Origin: Vitis vinifera
Lineage: Eukaryota > Streptophyta > Magnoliopsida > Vitales > Vitaceae
NCBI RefSeq assembly: GCF_030704535.1
Contig: NC_081818.1
Location: 2,059,001 to 2,123,000, forward strand
DNA: 64,000 nt
Direction: 5' to 3'
The notes beneath the pieces were generated by a model. That model did not search any database. It was not told where the DNA came from and saw only the letters and a program-made list of their open reading frames with translations. Of the stretch, positions 12,055-23,346 are shown in pieces (the stretch's first letter is position 1; each line of letters begins with the position of its first letter). The position numbers and the translations under genes are program-made.

Positions 12055-12200
12055 ACTTTTTACTCTAGGCAAAAGTTTCTCTCCTTGTCATGAAAGGGAT
12101 GGAGAGAGAAAGCTTGCAAATCACTCAGTAATTTTGCAAGTTCGAGCTTAATATTTCATATATACCAATCATCGGCATCATCCCATCAGAATCAGACAAG
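12055..12200 (-). pseudogene. fragment of a PWWP-domain (PDP-like) gene
   Basis: The minus strand encodes AKLLSDLQAFSLHPFHDKERN. This corresponds residue by residue to PELLSDLRDLALNPYHGRERN in the intact PWWP gene of this window (exon 2, about 24800-24880). DNA similarity extends on both sides: on the plus strand 'gcaaatcactcagtaatt' is shared exactly. No splice signals, start or continuation were found, and neighbouring frames contain stops. It is best read as a relic of a duplicated or captured piece of that gene or of a paralogue. The similarity is seen in the sequence; the mechanism is unknown. Confidence 0.65.
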
Positions 12201-12254
12201 GAATAAATGGCCATATTTGAGAGCTTGAAATGTGGTAAAAGCTTGTAAAAAAAA

Positions 12255-12281
12255 TTATATATATATATATATATATATATT
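12255..12281. repeat. (AT)n microsatellite
   Basis: Uninterrupted TA/AT dinucleotide run of about 27 bp. Confidence 0.95.
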
Positions 12282-12399
12282 TAAGGTTTAAAAAAAATAG
12301 GTGATCAAAACAAACCCAATCAATCTTTGAAGTTCTCAAATGTAGCCCCTTATACCTTGTTTAATTCTGTAGGGATGATGCCAATGGTTGTTATATGAT

Positions 12400-12720
12400 A
12401 TATGAAGCTAGAACTTTCATAATTATTGAGTATTTGCAAGCTTTTTCTCTCAATCCTCCCATGGACATGGAGACAACTACTCTTTTATTCAAAAACAAGG
12501 CACATGATCTTCTCCATAGCTTCAGAGCTTTACAGGTGTTTTCTCGAAGTCCTTGAGGAAAGAAAATTTCCCAATTGGCAAGGAGCCATTAAGCAAGATT
12601 TGGCTTGAGGTACACCCTCCAAAATTTGATGTTGGCTGGGAATTTTGTGAGATTCATAGTGGGATCTTTTAATTGGAACTCTAGAAGAGAGGGAGAAAAA
12701 GATGTTAGTAAATTGCAAAA
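12400..12720. other. moderately complex sequence of unknown origin
   Basis: This 320-bp stretch is less AT-rich than its surroundings and has short open frames on both strands. I recognise no protein family in either. It lies just beyond the PWWP-gene fragment and could be more of the same captured DNA, but I could not align it to that gene. Confidence 0.25.
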
Positions 12721-12761
12721 AAGAAAAGAAGAGGAGAATACAAAAATAAAATAAAATAAGA

Positions 12762-13186
12762 GTTCGTTGGTAATGATTTAAAAACCAGTTATCAAAAATA
12801 TTTTTTGAAAATTATTCTCTAATATTTTGTAAAATAAAAATTTATTTAGAAACCTAAATATTTTTAATTTGTTTTTAATGTTTTAAATATGTTTTAAAGA
12901 TAATTTTTATATTTGGTGCTTTATTTTTAATTATTTTTTACTTTTGTTATTTATTTTTTAACACGGTCCTAAACAAAAATAAGTAAAAAAATTAAAAAAT
13001 ATTTTTTGCAAATATCTTTTTTTTTGTTTTTATTAAAAATAAAGTACAATAAATAAAATTTATTTTTTGAAAAAAAAGATTAAGAATATTTCAAATTCTT
13101 TTTTGTTTTACAAAACAATGTACAACAATATTAAAAAATTATTTTTCAAAACTATTTTCAAAAACATTTTCTAAACAGAGTCCAAA
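12762..13186. mobile_element. MITE family B, copy 3
   Basis: Starts 'ttcgttggtaatgattta' and ends 'cattttctaaacagagtcc'. Inside it carries the family blocks 'aaacctaaatatttttaa', 'ttttaaagataatttttat' and 'tttttaattattttttac'. It has an internal insertion or expansion, making it longer than other copies. Confidence 0.55.
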
Positions 13187-13189
13187 TTA

Positions 13190-16020
13190 CTTAGTTTTAC
13201 AAAATTAAATAATAATATGAGATATTAATTATGAATACAAATTCATAGAAGAATTATATAAGCAATCACACGTACTTTTACAAACAAAATAATTGCACCC
13301 TTCCCTATAATAATCCACAATCAACACAATCAAAGTAGAAAGAAAAACCCACCAACCAAATTAGCAAAGTAGGAGATAGAATTTTAGTTTACATTGGAAC
13401 AAGACCACAATGAAAAGTTTGAATGAAGATTTGGTTATGAGAAAGAAAGAGGTCGACATGCTATTTTTATAGTCCGTTTCATATACTTATCATATCTTGT
13501 TTTAGATAATATATGACATATTTGGATTTATAAGATAAGATACGATTATGGATTTTCACATCCACATATGCATGTATTTACCATAAATTTTACAATTATA
13601 TAGAATATTGCAAATCATTATGAGCTATACAATTTAGGTGGATCATCTTAAATGGAAAAAAGTCCTTGATCCTCAAATGATATTTAATAATTTGACATAG
13701 ATATATATTATAAACCCATGTCATCCTTTATATATCAACTCCATTCATTTACACCATAACTAAAAATAAAATATATTTAAAATAAAATAATAAAATAATT
13801 TAAAATTACTAAAAAAAAATCTAAAACATCTTTAATTTTCAATTATATTAATTATCTTTCTAATTTAATTTTCCCGTCTTATATTGTATTTGTCTTTCCT
13901 TAATTCATTAATGATTTTTTATGATTAACAATAATAATATTAAACATTTGTAGTTGAAAAAACTCACTTTTTTTCATAAACATTTTTTAGGCTAAAAGCG
14001 TTTTCTAAAATCATCACCAAATAGACTTTTATTAAAAATTGTTTTTATTTATATTATTTTATGTGATGGAAAACAATGAATCTCAATCACTAAAATTGAG
14101 AGGTTCTTAGTAAACTTCTCGGGTATTACAAGGTGATAATAATAGAACTAGACCAATATCGAACAACTCAAAAGACCTCTTATTGTGATGTTAGGTCGTG
14201 TTATATTTAATGTTACATAAATGGATAAAAAGTGTATCATAATTTTAGCATTTTTCAATTGTTGGAAGATAGTTCACACCCATGAAATTTCCCACAAGTT
14301 TTTCTTGAGGTTGTGCAGGTGCTTAGAAGCACTTTAAGCCAACCTTCTCAAAAGGCAACAAGGGATTTTAACAAGAAAGTCACAAAACACATAAGAGGGT
14401 TAACTTCCCAACTTATATATCATCTTTTTTTTTTTCCGAAATATAAGACATTCTTCGGAAAGACTCTCACAATAACTTAATGAGTTCAATGCCTTGAAAA
14501 AACTCTCTAAACCTTCTTATATAAATGGGTTTACAATTTCAAGTTTTTCTTGAGAATTCTAATATTCTAGTACAAGACTAGAATGAGATGCCCATGAGTT
14601 TTACACTCGTGAAACTAAAGTAAAAAAGAATTTTTTATTTTTTATTTTTAAATTAATGCATCCACATGTGAAGATCAATGGATATTTATTTTTTTTAAGG
14701 ATTTATTTCAAGTTTTTCTAATTATAAAATTATATTGGGAGAATAAGATTAACAATTTTGAATTTAAAGAAGAAATAAAAATATTTATAATATCATACCC
14801 AACATATGTTTTGAATAAGTTCAATGGGTCTAGACCACCTTAAATCCATGTTGATCTTCAATTGAAATATAATAAGTTGACTACTAATATCTTATTAATC
14901 TAACATTTTAAATTCAAATAGAGGTTTTTTCTTTCCTTAAAATGATTGTTTATTTTTGTTCCTATTTTTAATGAAATGAACATAAAATTCTATTTTTCTT
15001 TATCAAAACTCAGAAACTTATCTAATTATCCAAATCGACGACTAGAGTGGGTCCATATTCCATGGCTTTCTAATATTCCATTATGTGTATTTGGTCTTAT
15101 TCTCTAATGCTTTTTAACATCATATTATTCACATCATATGTACACATTATATAATAATGTTTTTAAAATTAATTCTATCAACCTTTTCAAATGCTTTTTC
15201 TTTTTCTTTGAATTTAGCGAATCAATTTTATTAATGAATCATATTTTGATTAGAATTTTCCTTTTGAGTTGAAATAGATCTACCCTCCTCCTCCTCCTCC
15301 TCCTCCTCCTTCTTCTTCTTCTTCTTCTTCTTCTTCTTCTTCTTCTTCTTCTATTTTCCTTTTGAGTTGAAATAGATCTACCCTCCTCCTTCTTCTTCTT
15401 CTTCTTCTTCTTCTTCTTCTTCTTCTTCTTCTTCTTTTATTGTTTGGAATTGGCTCCCTTGGGGCGCCTTCTGTCCAAAACGAGGGGATGCTCTCCCTCC
15501 GATTCACAAAATAAGTAAAATAATATTAAAAATAGTGGTATTTCACTTTCACCATTTTTGGCTCTCACTTATCATACACTCAAATGTTATTAGTCGATTT
15601 TTTTTTTATGTTTTTTTATATTTATTATTATTAATTTCTACAAAATTATTGTTTCATATCATTTTCATAAAGATTGTTGTATTATCCATGAATTCATGTT
15701 GCAAATGTTTTTCCCTAATGAAAGCCAACTTTTAAAAATATCTAATCTATTTCACTAATTTTCCTTATTTTTTAATATTTTTTAAGTAAAAAAATTAAAA
15801 ATAAATATTTTTGTTTTGTTTTCTTAGCTTGGTATTATTTTTCTACCAAGTTGTAAATGTTATAAAAATATTAATTTGAGGGTGGGCTTTCTTGTTAAAA
15901 ATTAAATTTTCTATTATAATTATTTTTTTAAGATATTTTTTTTTCTTATGTGACTAAAGGTATTTTCTTATTTTACCTACTCTATGAAAAATGTTCCTAA
16001 TAAAAGAAGTTCACGGGAGA
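13190..16020. other. gene-free AT-rich spacer
   Basis: I see no coding region, RNA gene or complete mobile element here apart from the duplicated CCT/TTC microsatellite listed separately. Short open frames (for example 15535-15735) are AT-rich chance frames without recognisable motifs. Confidence 0.6.
15255..15435. repeat. duplicated (CCT)n/(TTC)n microsatellite
   Basis: A unit of about 98 bp occurs twice. Each copy begins 'attttccttttgagttgaa' then 'atagatctaccctcctcc' (starts at 15255 and 15353) and runs into a long TTC array; the first also has a CCT array. The open frame over it on the minus strand (poly-Arg/poly-Glu/poly-Gly) is an artefact of the triplet repeat, not a gene. Confidence 0.9.
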
Positions 16021-16317
16021 CATGTTTGGTTCCCAAAAGTCGAAGAAAAAAAATATTAAAAAAAATTATTTTTTCATATTTGATTTTATTATTAAAAAAA
16101 TACAAAAAAACTAAATATAATTAAAATTAAGTATTGATTTATATATTTTAAAATTATTTAATCTTAATATAAAATGTTATAATAAGTACAATAAGTTTGA
16201 AATAACATAAAAATATATATAATTTATTGATCTATATTTTATTTTCTTCACTCTATTTTTCATTCACTTTTCCTCTTTATTTTTTTTTTTCTCAAATTTT
16301 CTATAACCCAAACATAG
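16021..16317. mobile_element. MITE family A, copy 1 (inverted)
   Basis: Left end 'atgtttggttcccaaaag', right end 'aaattttctataacccaaacata'-like. The interior matches family copies at 17.9, 18.2 and 21.5 kb in the opposite orientation ('atataattaaaatta', 'ataagtttgaaataacat'). Non-coding, about 297 bp. Confidence 0.65.
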
Positions 16318-16973
16318 TATATACACAAGGATAAGTTTAAGGTGTACCAACTGAATTTTTGAAGAAATTTTATAGGACTGTATCATCCAATTTCAACTCA
16401 ACTCCTATTTTTAATGAGCTTGATAATTAATTTTCATGATAGGCTTGAGTTTGAGTAAAGTTTTTTAGTTAAAACTTAATTCACATTTGATAAATCAATT
16501 TAATGACTTAAAGGGACTTAATAACTTAATTTAAGTTATTAATTAGATTAAACATATTTGATAAAATAACTTAATATTATAACTTATAATTAAAAATGAT
16601 TTTAAGTATTAAGTTAGAATAATTAATTTATTCTTAATCTCAAATCTTTTTTGTCTTATTTATCCATATCTAATGAGGGTATATTTAACAACTACAACTT
16701 CATATCCATGACTTTTTTTTATAGGAAATATTTTAAGGTTATCTTATATATTTATAATACTTTAAGTATGAATATTTAATATATAATATTAATTAAAATT
16801 AATTATGATAATATTAAATATAACTAATGAGGATAAACATGTCAATTTGATAACTTAAAATAAATTTTAAATTAATTTTTTTCAAACAATTTTAATATTT
16901 TAAGTAAATAAATAAATAATAAATTTTAAATTAACAACTTAGTCATCACCTTTTTTTATCACTTCTATATGTG

Positions 16974-17375
16974 ATATATATATATATATATATAAAATTT
17001 TATCTATAAAATTTAAATGTTTTAATCATAAATATTGTTAAAGGTAAGAGAAATTTCATATTTTTTAAATAAAAAAATATTAAAATAAAATATAATTTTT
17101 ATTTTAAATATTGAAAAATAATATACCATTCCATTTCCTTTTTTTTATTCATTTTACAAACTAATTATAAGTATCACATTGGATAAACTACCTAAAGAAA
17201 TCATGTTCCTTTGAGACTATATCTAATGATATCATATTTTTTTGGAAATAATATTTTACAATATACATTTCTTATATATTTCCTAAGAAATAATATCCTA
17301 AAATATGTATTTTTTATTTGGGATATGATATTTTAGTATCCCTATCTTATCTTATCTTGGTTCGATCAAATGCTA
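16974..17375. mobile_element. MITE-like family C, copy 1
   Basis: Follows an (AT)n run. It carries 'gttttaatcataaatatt', 'ggtaagagaaatttcata', 'tatcctaaaatatgtatt', and a right end 'atcttatcttggttcgatcaaat'-like. The same blocks in the same order occur at 36.1-36.5 kb and in part at 50.9-51.4 kb. Borders are approximate. Confidence 0.45.
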
Positions 17376-17930
17376 TCCGAATAAAATCATAAATATTACC
17401 AAATTCATGATGTTATTAGTGGAAAAAAGAAATGGTATCTGAAATTTATTTGATTAATGCTTTCACTTGTATTAAACAAATGGAAGAGTGACCTTTAAAA
17501 AAAATGAAAAGAGTATGAGAACTTATGCAAAGTTGAGAAAAAGAACCACATGAATAAAAAGCAAGTGAAAGTGGAAAAGAAAGTACACCCTTTCATTGTT
17601 GGACGAGTCAACTCACTTTTTAATTATTTTATTAATAGTATATTTATAATACTAAAGTAATATTCAATAAATGTTGGTTCTGCTGAGATCAACATGCTAA
17701 ATTAATAATTCGATAAATTTATAAGATAATATACTATATAAAAAAATTTGTATGGTATGATATATGACTCATTTATTACATAAATTAATAATTTTCTAAA
17801 ATAAAGTTGAATCCATATGCAATTAGAATTCTATAATAACCACTCTTCAAACCATCGTGCTTGCTCATTCCTTCTAGAATCATTAAGATGGAAGAATTAT
17901 TGGCATTCTTAAAGTTTAGGTTATGTTTGG

Positions 17931-18190
17931 TTTCGGAAAGTTTGAAAGAAAATACAAGAAAAAAAAATAAAGAATAAAATAAAAAATAGATTTAAAATCA
18001 ATAAATATATTACTTCAAACTCATTTTACTTATTTAATTCTTTTATATAAATATTAAATAATTTAAAGATATATAAATTTCTTATTAATTTTAATTATAT
18101 TTAACTTTTTTTTGTATTTTTCATGTTAAAACCAATATGAAAAAAAGCATTTTTTTAACATTTTTTTTTTTATTTCCTTAGTACTTTCCA
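17931..18190. mobile_element. MITE family A, copy 2
   Basis: Begins 'ttatgtttggtttcggaaag' and ends at 'agtactttcca', where the usual right terminus is lost. A short family-A-like fragment follows (18192-18235). Confidence 0.65.
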
Positions 18191-18240
18191 ACTATGTTTA
18201 GTTATTGGAAAATACTAAGGAAATAACAAAAATATTAAGA

Positions 18241-18460
18241 TTATGTTTAGTTCCTGGAAATTTTGAGGGAAATAAAATAAAAAGTAGAAATAAAGGAAAA
18301 TAAAAAATAAAATAAAAAAATTTGAAGTAAATAATTCCTAATTAATTTTAATTATATTTTATTTTCGTTAGTATTTTTCATTAAACAACTAAACATAAGA
18401 AAATAATTTTCCTTTTAACATTTTTTTTCTTTCCTTACTACTTTCTCCAAACCAAACATA
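18241..18460. mobile_element. MITE family A, copy 3
   Basis: Begins 'ttatgtttagttcctggaaa' and ends 'actttctccaaaccaaacata', giving inverted termini of about 20 bp. It is shorter than the other copies because of an internal deletion. Confidence 0.7.
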
Positions 18461-18488
18461 TATAAAAGAAAATATAAAAGGACTTTCT

Positions 18489-18750
18489 CATATTTAGTTA
18501 TTTTATGAAAAATATAAAAGAAAATCAAATATAATTAAAATTAGTTAGAAATTTATATATTTTTAAATTATTTAATTGTTATATTGATGAGGTAAAATAA
18601 GTAAAATGAGTTTAAAATAATATATAAAAATAATTTATTAATTTTAAATTTATTTTTTATTTTCCTTTACTTTTTCTTTCCTCCTTTTTTTTTCTCCATT
18701 TTCATTCTCTTACATTTTCCTTAAAATTTTCAGAGAAACAAACATAACCT
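18489..18750. mobile_element. MITE family A, copy 4 (inverted)
   Basis: Lies head-to-head beside copy 3. It ends 'agagaaacaaacataacct', the inverted counterpart of the family's left end. The interior reads 'aatataattaaaattagtt' and 'taagtaaaatgagtttaaa', the reverse complement of the core of copies 2 and 5. Confidence 0.7.
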
Positions 18751-20470
18751 AAGAATATTAAATTATCATAATTAATTAACAAATTTTCATTAATCCAAAT
18801 TATTAATTTATATTAAATATATTTATAATTTGAGCACTATATATTAATAAATAATATTTAAGTAATGGAACAAAAAGGGAAAATATCACAACATCAATCT
18901 ACAAAAATATACCCCATCCTCAATGGGTCAATATTTGACTTATTTGAGTATATGATGTTGCAAATCTCTTCAAAAGTAACAATAAAGAATGTCCAAGTGG
19001 GTACAAATGTGAAAGCAATCTATATTAACAAAGAATAAAGTGCTAGGAATATTTTCTAAAGAAAGTGTTTATATCACACCCAAAATCAGATTCCATAACC
19101 CTTTATGAAACCAAAAAAAAAAACGGAAAGGAGAAGAAGAAGAATCTATCATATTCTAACATTCCCGTAACCATTTGATTTTTAGTTAATTTTATTTACC
19201 TTTCTCGATATTTAAATTAAATATATCTAGTTCCCTTTGGTTTGAAATTTCATCAAATAACTTTCCTAATTTTTTTTTATTTCTTATTTTTACTTATCTT
19301 CCCTCTCATTCAAAATAAGGGAGATTTTTTCATGAAATTTCAAACCTACTATATTAAGTGTATTTAATCAAAACTTTAAGGGAGGTAAATGAAATTATCC
19401 CTTTAATTTTTGGAATATTTGATTAAAATGGTTTTAAAATGTCTTATTTTATAAAAATTATTTTTATTTTTTCAAAATAAGAAAATTAATGTTTTAGGTA
19501 ATGGTATAAATAAGTTCGATTCCGTGGTTTTGAGATAAAAATAAAAAATGAACTGAATCAATATAGTGGTTTTATATATGATAAAAACCGATCAAATTTG
19601 GAGTGAAAAAACCAAACCAAGCCTTTTAGGTCAATTTAGTTCGGTTTTGATCTAATTTAGTAACTTTTTTTAGTCTTAAACCTAATTGTAGATTTGTACT
19701 TATTTTGAGTTCAAATCCTATTAATTTGAGTTTATATTAGGCATTAAATCTAATTTATTTTTAAAATTAATATAAACCAACTCTGATTTGATGTTATAAA
19801 TAATATTAAATGCATTTAGAATTAATTTAATGATAATATAAATTTTTTTTATCAAATATCAAACAATTATATATAAGTTTTAGAATATCGATTTAGTTAG
19901 ACATTTTTTTTCTTTTTTAAAATCAAACCAAGATAGATTTTGGTTGGCTTGGATTGATTTGTTGGTTTTTTCGGTTTTACTTACACCCCTAATTTTAGGG
20001 ATAAAAATGTTTTGACAGCCTAATTTTTTTCTTAATTTTTTCCTTCTAAATAAAAAAAAATCTAAAAAATAAAAATAGAATTTAATTTATTTTTCATTTT
20101 TAAAAATAAAGACGAAGAGGGTATGCAAGTCCAATCCAGGTAACGTGGTTTTTTCTTTTATTTTTAAATTAAAATAACGATAAAAAGGCATAAATAGGTT
20201 AAAAAAATGATAAATATGCCACTTCTAATTAACTAATTACCTAATCTAATCCAACAACCAAACGCGGTGTTCGTAATTATCACACCTTTCCTTAGCGTAG
20301 ATCTCCAAACAGGGCATAATAAAAGATATTCTTCCCTATAACGACAGCAAACGCGCTTCCATCGACGTAAATAGAGAAACTCCCATGAATGACGGTCCTC
20401 ATTCTCCACGCGCCTCCTGAAAATTCTGAGTCGGTTTCAAGAACCTTCTCTCTTTTCCTTTTCGATGTTG
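18751..20470. other. gene-free spacer upstream of the SRC2-like gene
   Basis: AT-rich. Between about 19500 and 19990 there are 'aaaccgatcaaat', 'ttcggttttgatcta' and 'tttcggttttacttac' phrases that look like eroded termini of a DNA transposon, but I could not define ends or a target duplication. The last 200 bp become GC-richer as the promoter is approached. Confidence 0.5.
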
Positions 20471-20481
20471 CCTTCGCTCCA

Positions 20482-20496
20482 TATACATATAAATTT
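20482..20496 (+). promoter_or_regulatory. candidate TATA box of the SRC2-like gene
   Basis: 'tatacatataaattt' lies about 100 bp before the start codon, in GC-richer DNA that follows a long AT-rich spacer. A transcription start about 30 bp downstream would give a 5' leader of about 75 nt. Position and context are reasonable; no other evidence. Confidence 0.45.
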
Positions 20497-20589
20497 CTCC
20501 ATCACTTCATTTGCATTTCATAACTTCAGTCTCAAATCTCGAATTTTTTCTGTCTTCTGTCTTCTTCTCGCTACTCTTCTGTAATTCAT

Positions 20590-21420
20590 ATGGAGTATCG
20601 TGCTCTGGATATTAAGGTTTTGGAAGCTAAAGATTTGAAAGATGTCAATCTTTTCTCGAAGATGGATGTCTACGTGGTGGTGACCATCTCCGGCGACCCC
20701 AGGACGGTCCAGAAGACGCCGGTGGACAAGGACGGTGGCACCAGCCCCAAGTGGAATTTTTCCATGAAGTTCACGGTTGATGATGCTTTGGCCCACCAGA
20801 ACCGCATCGGCCTCAACTTTACGCTCCGGTCCAACCGGGCTCTCGGCGACAGGGATATTGGCGAGGTTTACGTGCCGCTGAAGGAGCTTCTCGACAACGC
20901 CAGCGACGATAAGGTGGACCGGGTTGTCAGCTTTCAGGTGAGGAAGCAGTCCGGGAAGCCGCAAGGGACGTTGAGTTTTTCGTATAAGTTCGGTGAGAAG
21001 TTCTCCGCTCCTGCGCCGGCGGCAAGGAAGGCGGACGATCCGGTAATGGCGTATCCGGCGGTGGCGCCCGGGGCTGGGTCGAGCTCTGCTTATGCGTATC
21101 CACCAGCTGGAGGATACCCACCACGAGGGGCGTACCCACCGCCAGCTGGAGCCTACCCACATCATGCGGGGGCGTACCCATATCCGCCATCTTCAGGGTA
21201 TCCACAGGGCGGCGTTTATGGGCATCCGCCCCAAATGGGATATGGGTATGGGTATGGATGTCCACAACAGGTCCAGCAGCCGCAGAAGAAGAAGAACAAG
21301 TTTGGGCTGGGCCTGGGTGCTGGGCTTTTGGGTGGGCTTTTGATCGGAGATATGATGGGAGATGTAGCCGGCTATGATGCTGGTTATGATGCTGGGTTTG
21401 ACGATGGCATGGATTTCTAA
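20590..21420 (+). CDS. SRC2: SRC2-like C2-domain protein
   Basis: Intronless gene of 276 residues. Residues 1-105 form a C2 domain beginning MEYRALDIKVLEAKDLKDVN, with Asp residues (KMDVYVVV, GDRDIGEVYVPL) in the loops that bind calcium or phospholipid in this fold. Residues 140-230 are rich in Pro, Tyr, Gly and Ala with repeated AYPP/GYPP/GAYP units. A KKKNK stretch follows, then the Gly-rich C-terminus (GLGAGLLGGLLIGDMMGD) and Tyr-Asp-Ala-Gly repeats. This architecture is that of soybean SRC2 and Arabidopsis SRC2, cold-inducible proteins linked to membrane trafficking and NADPH-oxidase activation in the family. The start is the first ATG after the TATA box, and the C2 fold begins at once. 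Base composition is much more GC-rich than the flanks, normal for an intronless plant gene. Function in this species is inferred from family. Confidence 0.9.
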   Translation: MEYRALDIKVLEAKDLKDVNLFSKMDVYVVVTISGDPRTVQKTPVDKDGGTSPKWNFSMKFTVDDALAHQNRIGLNFTLRSNRALGDRDIGEVYVPLKELLDNASDDKVDRVVSFQVRKQSGKPQGTLSFSYKFGEKFSAPAPAARKADDPVMAYPAVAPGAGSSSAYAYPPAGGYPPRGAYPPPAGAYPHHAGAYPYPPSSGYPQGGVYGHPPQMGYGYGYGCPQQVQQPQKKKNKFGLGLGAGLLGGLLIGDMMGDVAGYDAGYDAGFDDGMDF

Positions 21421-21530
21421 TTTATTTTTATTATTTTTGGTTTTAGTTGGTTTGTCTTTGTGCAGATACTATGGTTTGAGGATTTGATTTCAACACTTTA
21501 CTAGAGAATCATACTTACCTCCATTAAGCT

Positions 21531-21845
21531 ATGTTTGCTTCCCGGGAAAATTCGAGGGAAAATGTGAGGGAAAAAAAATAGAGAGGAAAAAAGAAAAAAT
21601 AAAAGAAAATAAAAAGTAAATTCAAAATTAATAAATTATTTTTATATATTTTTTCAAACTCATTTCACTTAGTTTCTTTTGTTATATAAAAATTAAATAA
21701 TTTTAAAATATATAAAATTTTAACTAATTTTAATTATATTTAATTTTCTTTAAAAAAAATTTATGGTGTAACCAAACATGAAAAAAAACCATTTTTTTAG
21801 CATTTTTTTTCTTTTCTTAATACTTTCCGGAAACCAAACATAATC
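21531..21845. mobile_element. MITE family A, copy 5
   Basis: The most intact copy. The left end is attaagctatgtttgcttcc. The reverse complement of the right end is attaagattatgtttggttt. That is an inverted repeat of about 24 bp with two or three mismatches. About 315 bp, non-coding, inserted 110 bp past the stop codon of the SRC2-like gene. Confidence 0.8.
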
Positions 21846-21849
21846 TTAA

Positions 21850-23340
21850 TGTTTTAACTAAATACAAAACCGAGAAGAAAGAGGTCAATGAAATTAACCC
21901 TATATTTAATAACATATGTTGAATTCTTATTTTAATATTCAAATATTAATTAATCTTTTACAATTTTTTTAAATCAAAATTCCTACAAATGAGCCGCTTA
22001 TCACTTGTACTTTTTGGCTACTAGTAATGACTTACGAGATTCAAGGAAAAAGTTGAAGAATTTTACTTTGGAATGTTTTGAAAGCAATTATGCCTTAAGT
22101 TAGATTCGTGCTAGAATTTTGAGTCCTTTCACCATTTAACAAAAAAAAAAAAAAAACACGTCGGATCAGCAGTCAATGTAGTTTCAAATAAAAAGAAATT
22201 TTAAATTTTATTTTTAAATCAAAAACTTATTTTAAAATAAAAAAATTTATTCAAAATATGAGGACACAAATGTTTTTAGAAATTTATTTTAAATCATAAT
22301 GTTTTCATTAATTTAAATTAAAATCACAAATTTTAAGAATTATGAAGTTAAAAAAATGATAAATGTAAAATAAAATAAACTATAATGGAGATAAAACTAA
22401 TAAAATAAATAAAAATAAAAATAAAAACATAAAGAAAATATGTAAATGGAAGGGAAGAGGGGGGGAGGTAGCGGCAAAGGCATGGGCAGGAAGGGTGGGC
22501 CGTGGGGGAGGGGAGAAGGATTGAATGTATTAAATAGGGAAGTTCTAAAAAAGTGGTACACTTAGGTATAAAAATACACGCTTACATGCATTTGGTGTCC
22601 CGAATAGGAATGACAAAAAGGAGGAATCGAAATCCTGATAACGATGGATTATGGTTTTCTTTTCTAACCCTGCCATTTTCCCATTCTTGGGTTCCAAACA
22701 TGCCCCTATGATATTGCTCAAAGGGCAGGAAAAACAGGAGAGAGAAAGGGGAAAGTGGGTCCAAAGAAAGGGGGTAAGATTCAATAGACTTGCATACGTA
22801 GTTGCAGTAAAAGGGATATGGCCCAGTCTCCTCACACCAACACAAACCAAGTCGAGTTTAATTATATAGTTTGAGTTGGTGCAGCACTAGGCCTTTTTAG
22901 GCAATGGAGTTGGAGAGGGCAGAATCAAACATACCAAATATTTAAACAAAATTTCAAGACTAAAAGCATCAAATCTAAAACAGATTTTGGAGGGCACAGC
23001 GCACGGCTGTTAACTTTGGCCCAACCCCACAAAAAGGTCAAGAAAATTCAAGAAATAAAAAGCTACAAACGTCTGGTACATTTTGCTGTAAACTACACAA
23101 ATATTGAACCTAACTTATTGAATTTTTTTGTTTTTTCACTGGCCACGCCAGGCCGCGCCTGGCCTCTTCTCATCCCGTCCTTGAGGCCACCCAATGGGAC
23201 CTCGGACTCCGCCCATGGCACTTGCTTTTTTTGTGGTTCGATGTCTGCATTCCAGCTCTTTATCATGCTATATATACCAAAAGCACCGAATACTCCTTTG
23301 TCCATGTAACTCAAAAAACATTTGGCCGGGTTCTGTGCAG
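21850..23340. other. spacer between SRC2-like and PWWP genes
   Basis: No gene seen. It contains a poly-A run near 22141 and a G-rich tract (22448-22520). About 22560-23340 has near-genic composition; the part close to 23340 is presumably the 3' untranslated region of the minus-strand PWWP gene. Overlapping open frames at 22545-22870 have no recognisable domains. Confidence 0.5.
22448..22520 (+). other. G-rich tract with possible G-quadruplex
   Basis: The plus strand has several G runs of three to seven within 70 bp ('gaagagggggggaggtagc', 'gggtgggccgtgggggaggg'). It stands out sharply from its AT-rich surroundings. Structure formation is only a possibility. Confidence 0.45.
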
Positions 23341-23346
23341 GGTTTC

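Noticed and set aside
15280..15507. Open frame with poly-Arg, poly-Glu and poly-Gly runs
   Set aside because: It is the translation of the duplicated CCT/TTC microsatellite; there is no other coding signal.
19490..19990. DNA transposon bounded by 'cggttttgat' and 'tttcggttttacttac' phrases
   Set aside because: Possible termini do not pair over more than a few bases and no flanking duplication is visible.
20518..21165. 215-residue open frame antisense to the SRC2-like gene
   Set aside because: It is a shadow of the GC-rich sense gene; Arg-rich with no domain.
22545..22870. Overlapping open frames as a small gene
   Set aside because: Several frames on both strands are open at once, none with a known motif, splice partner or promoter.
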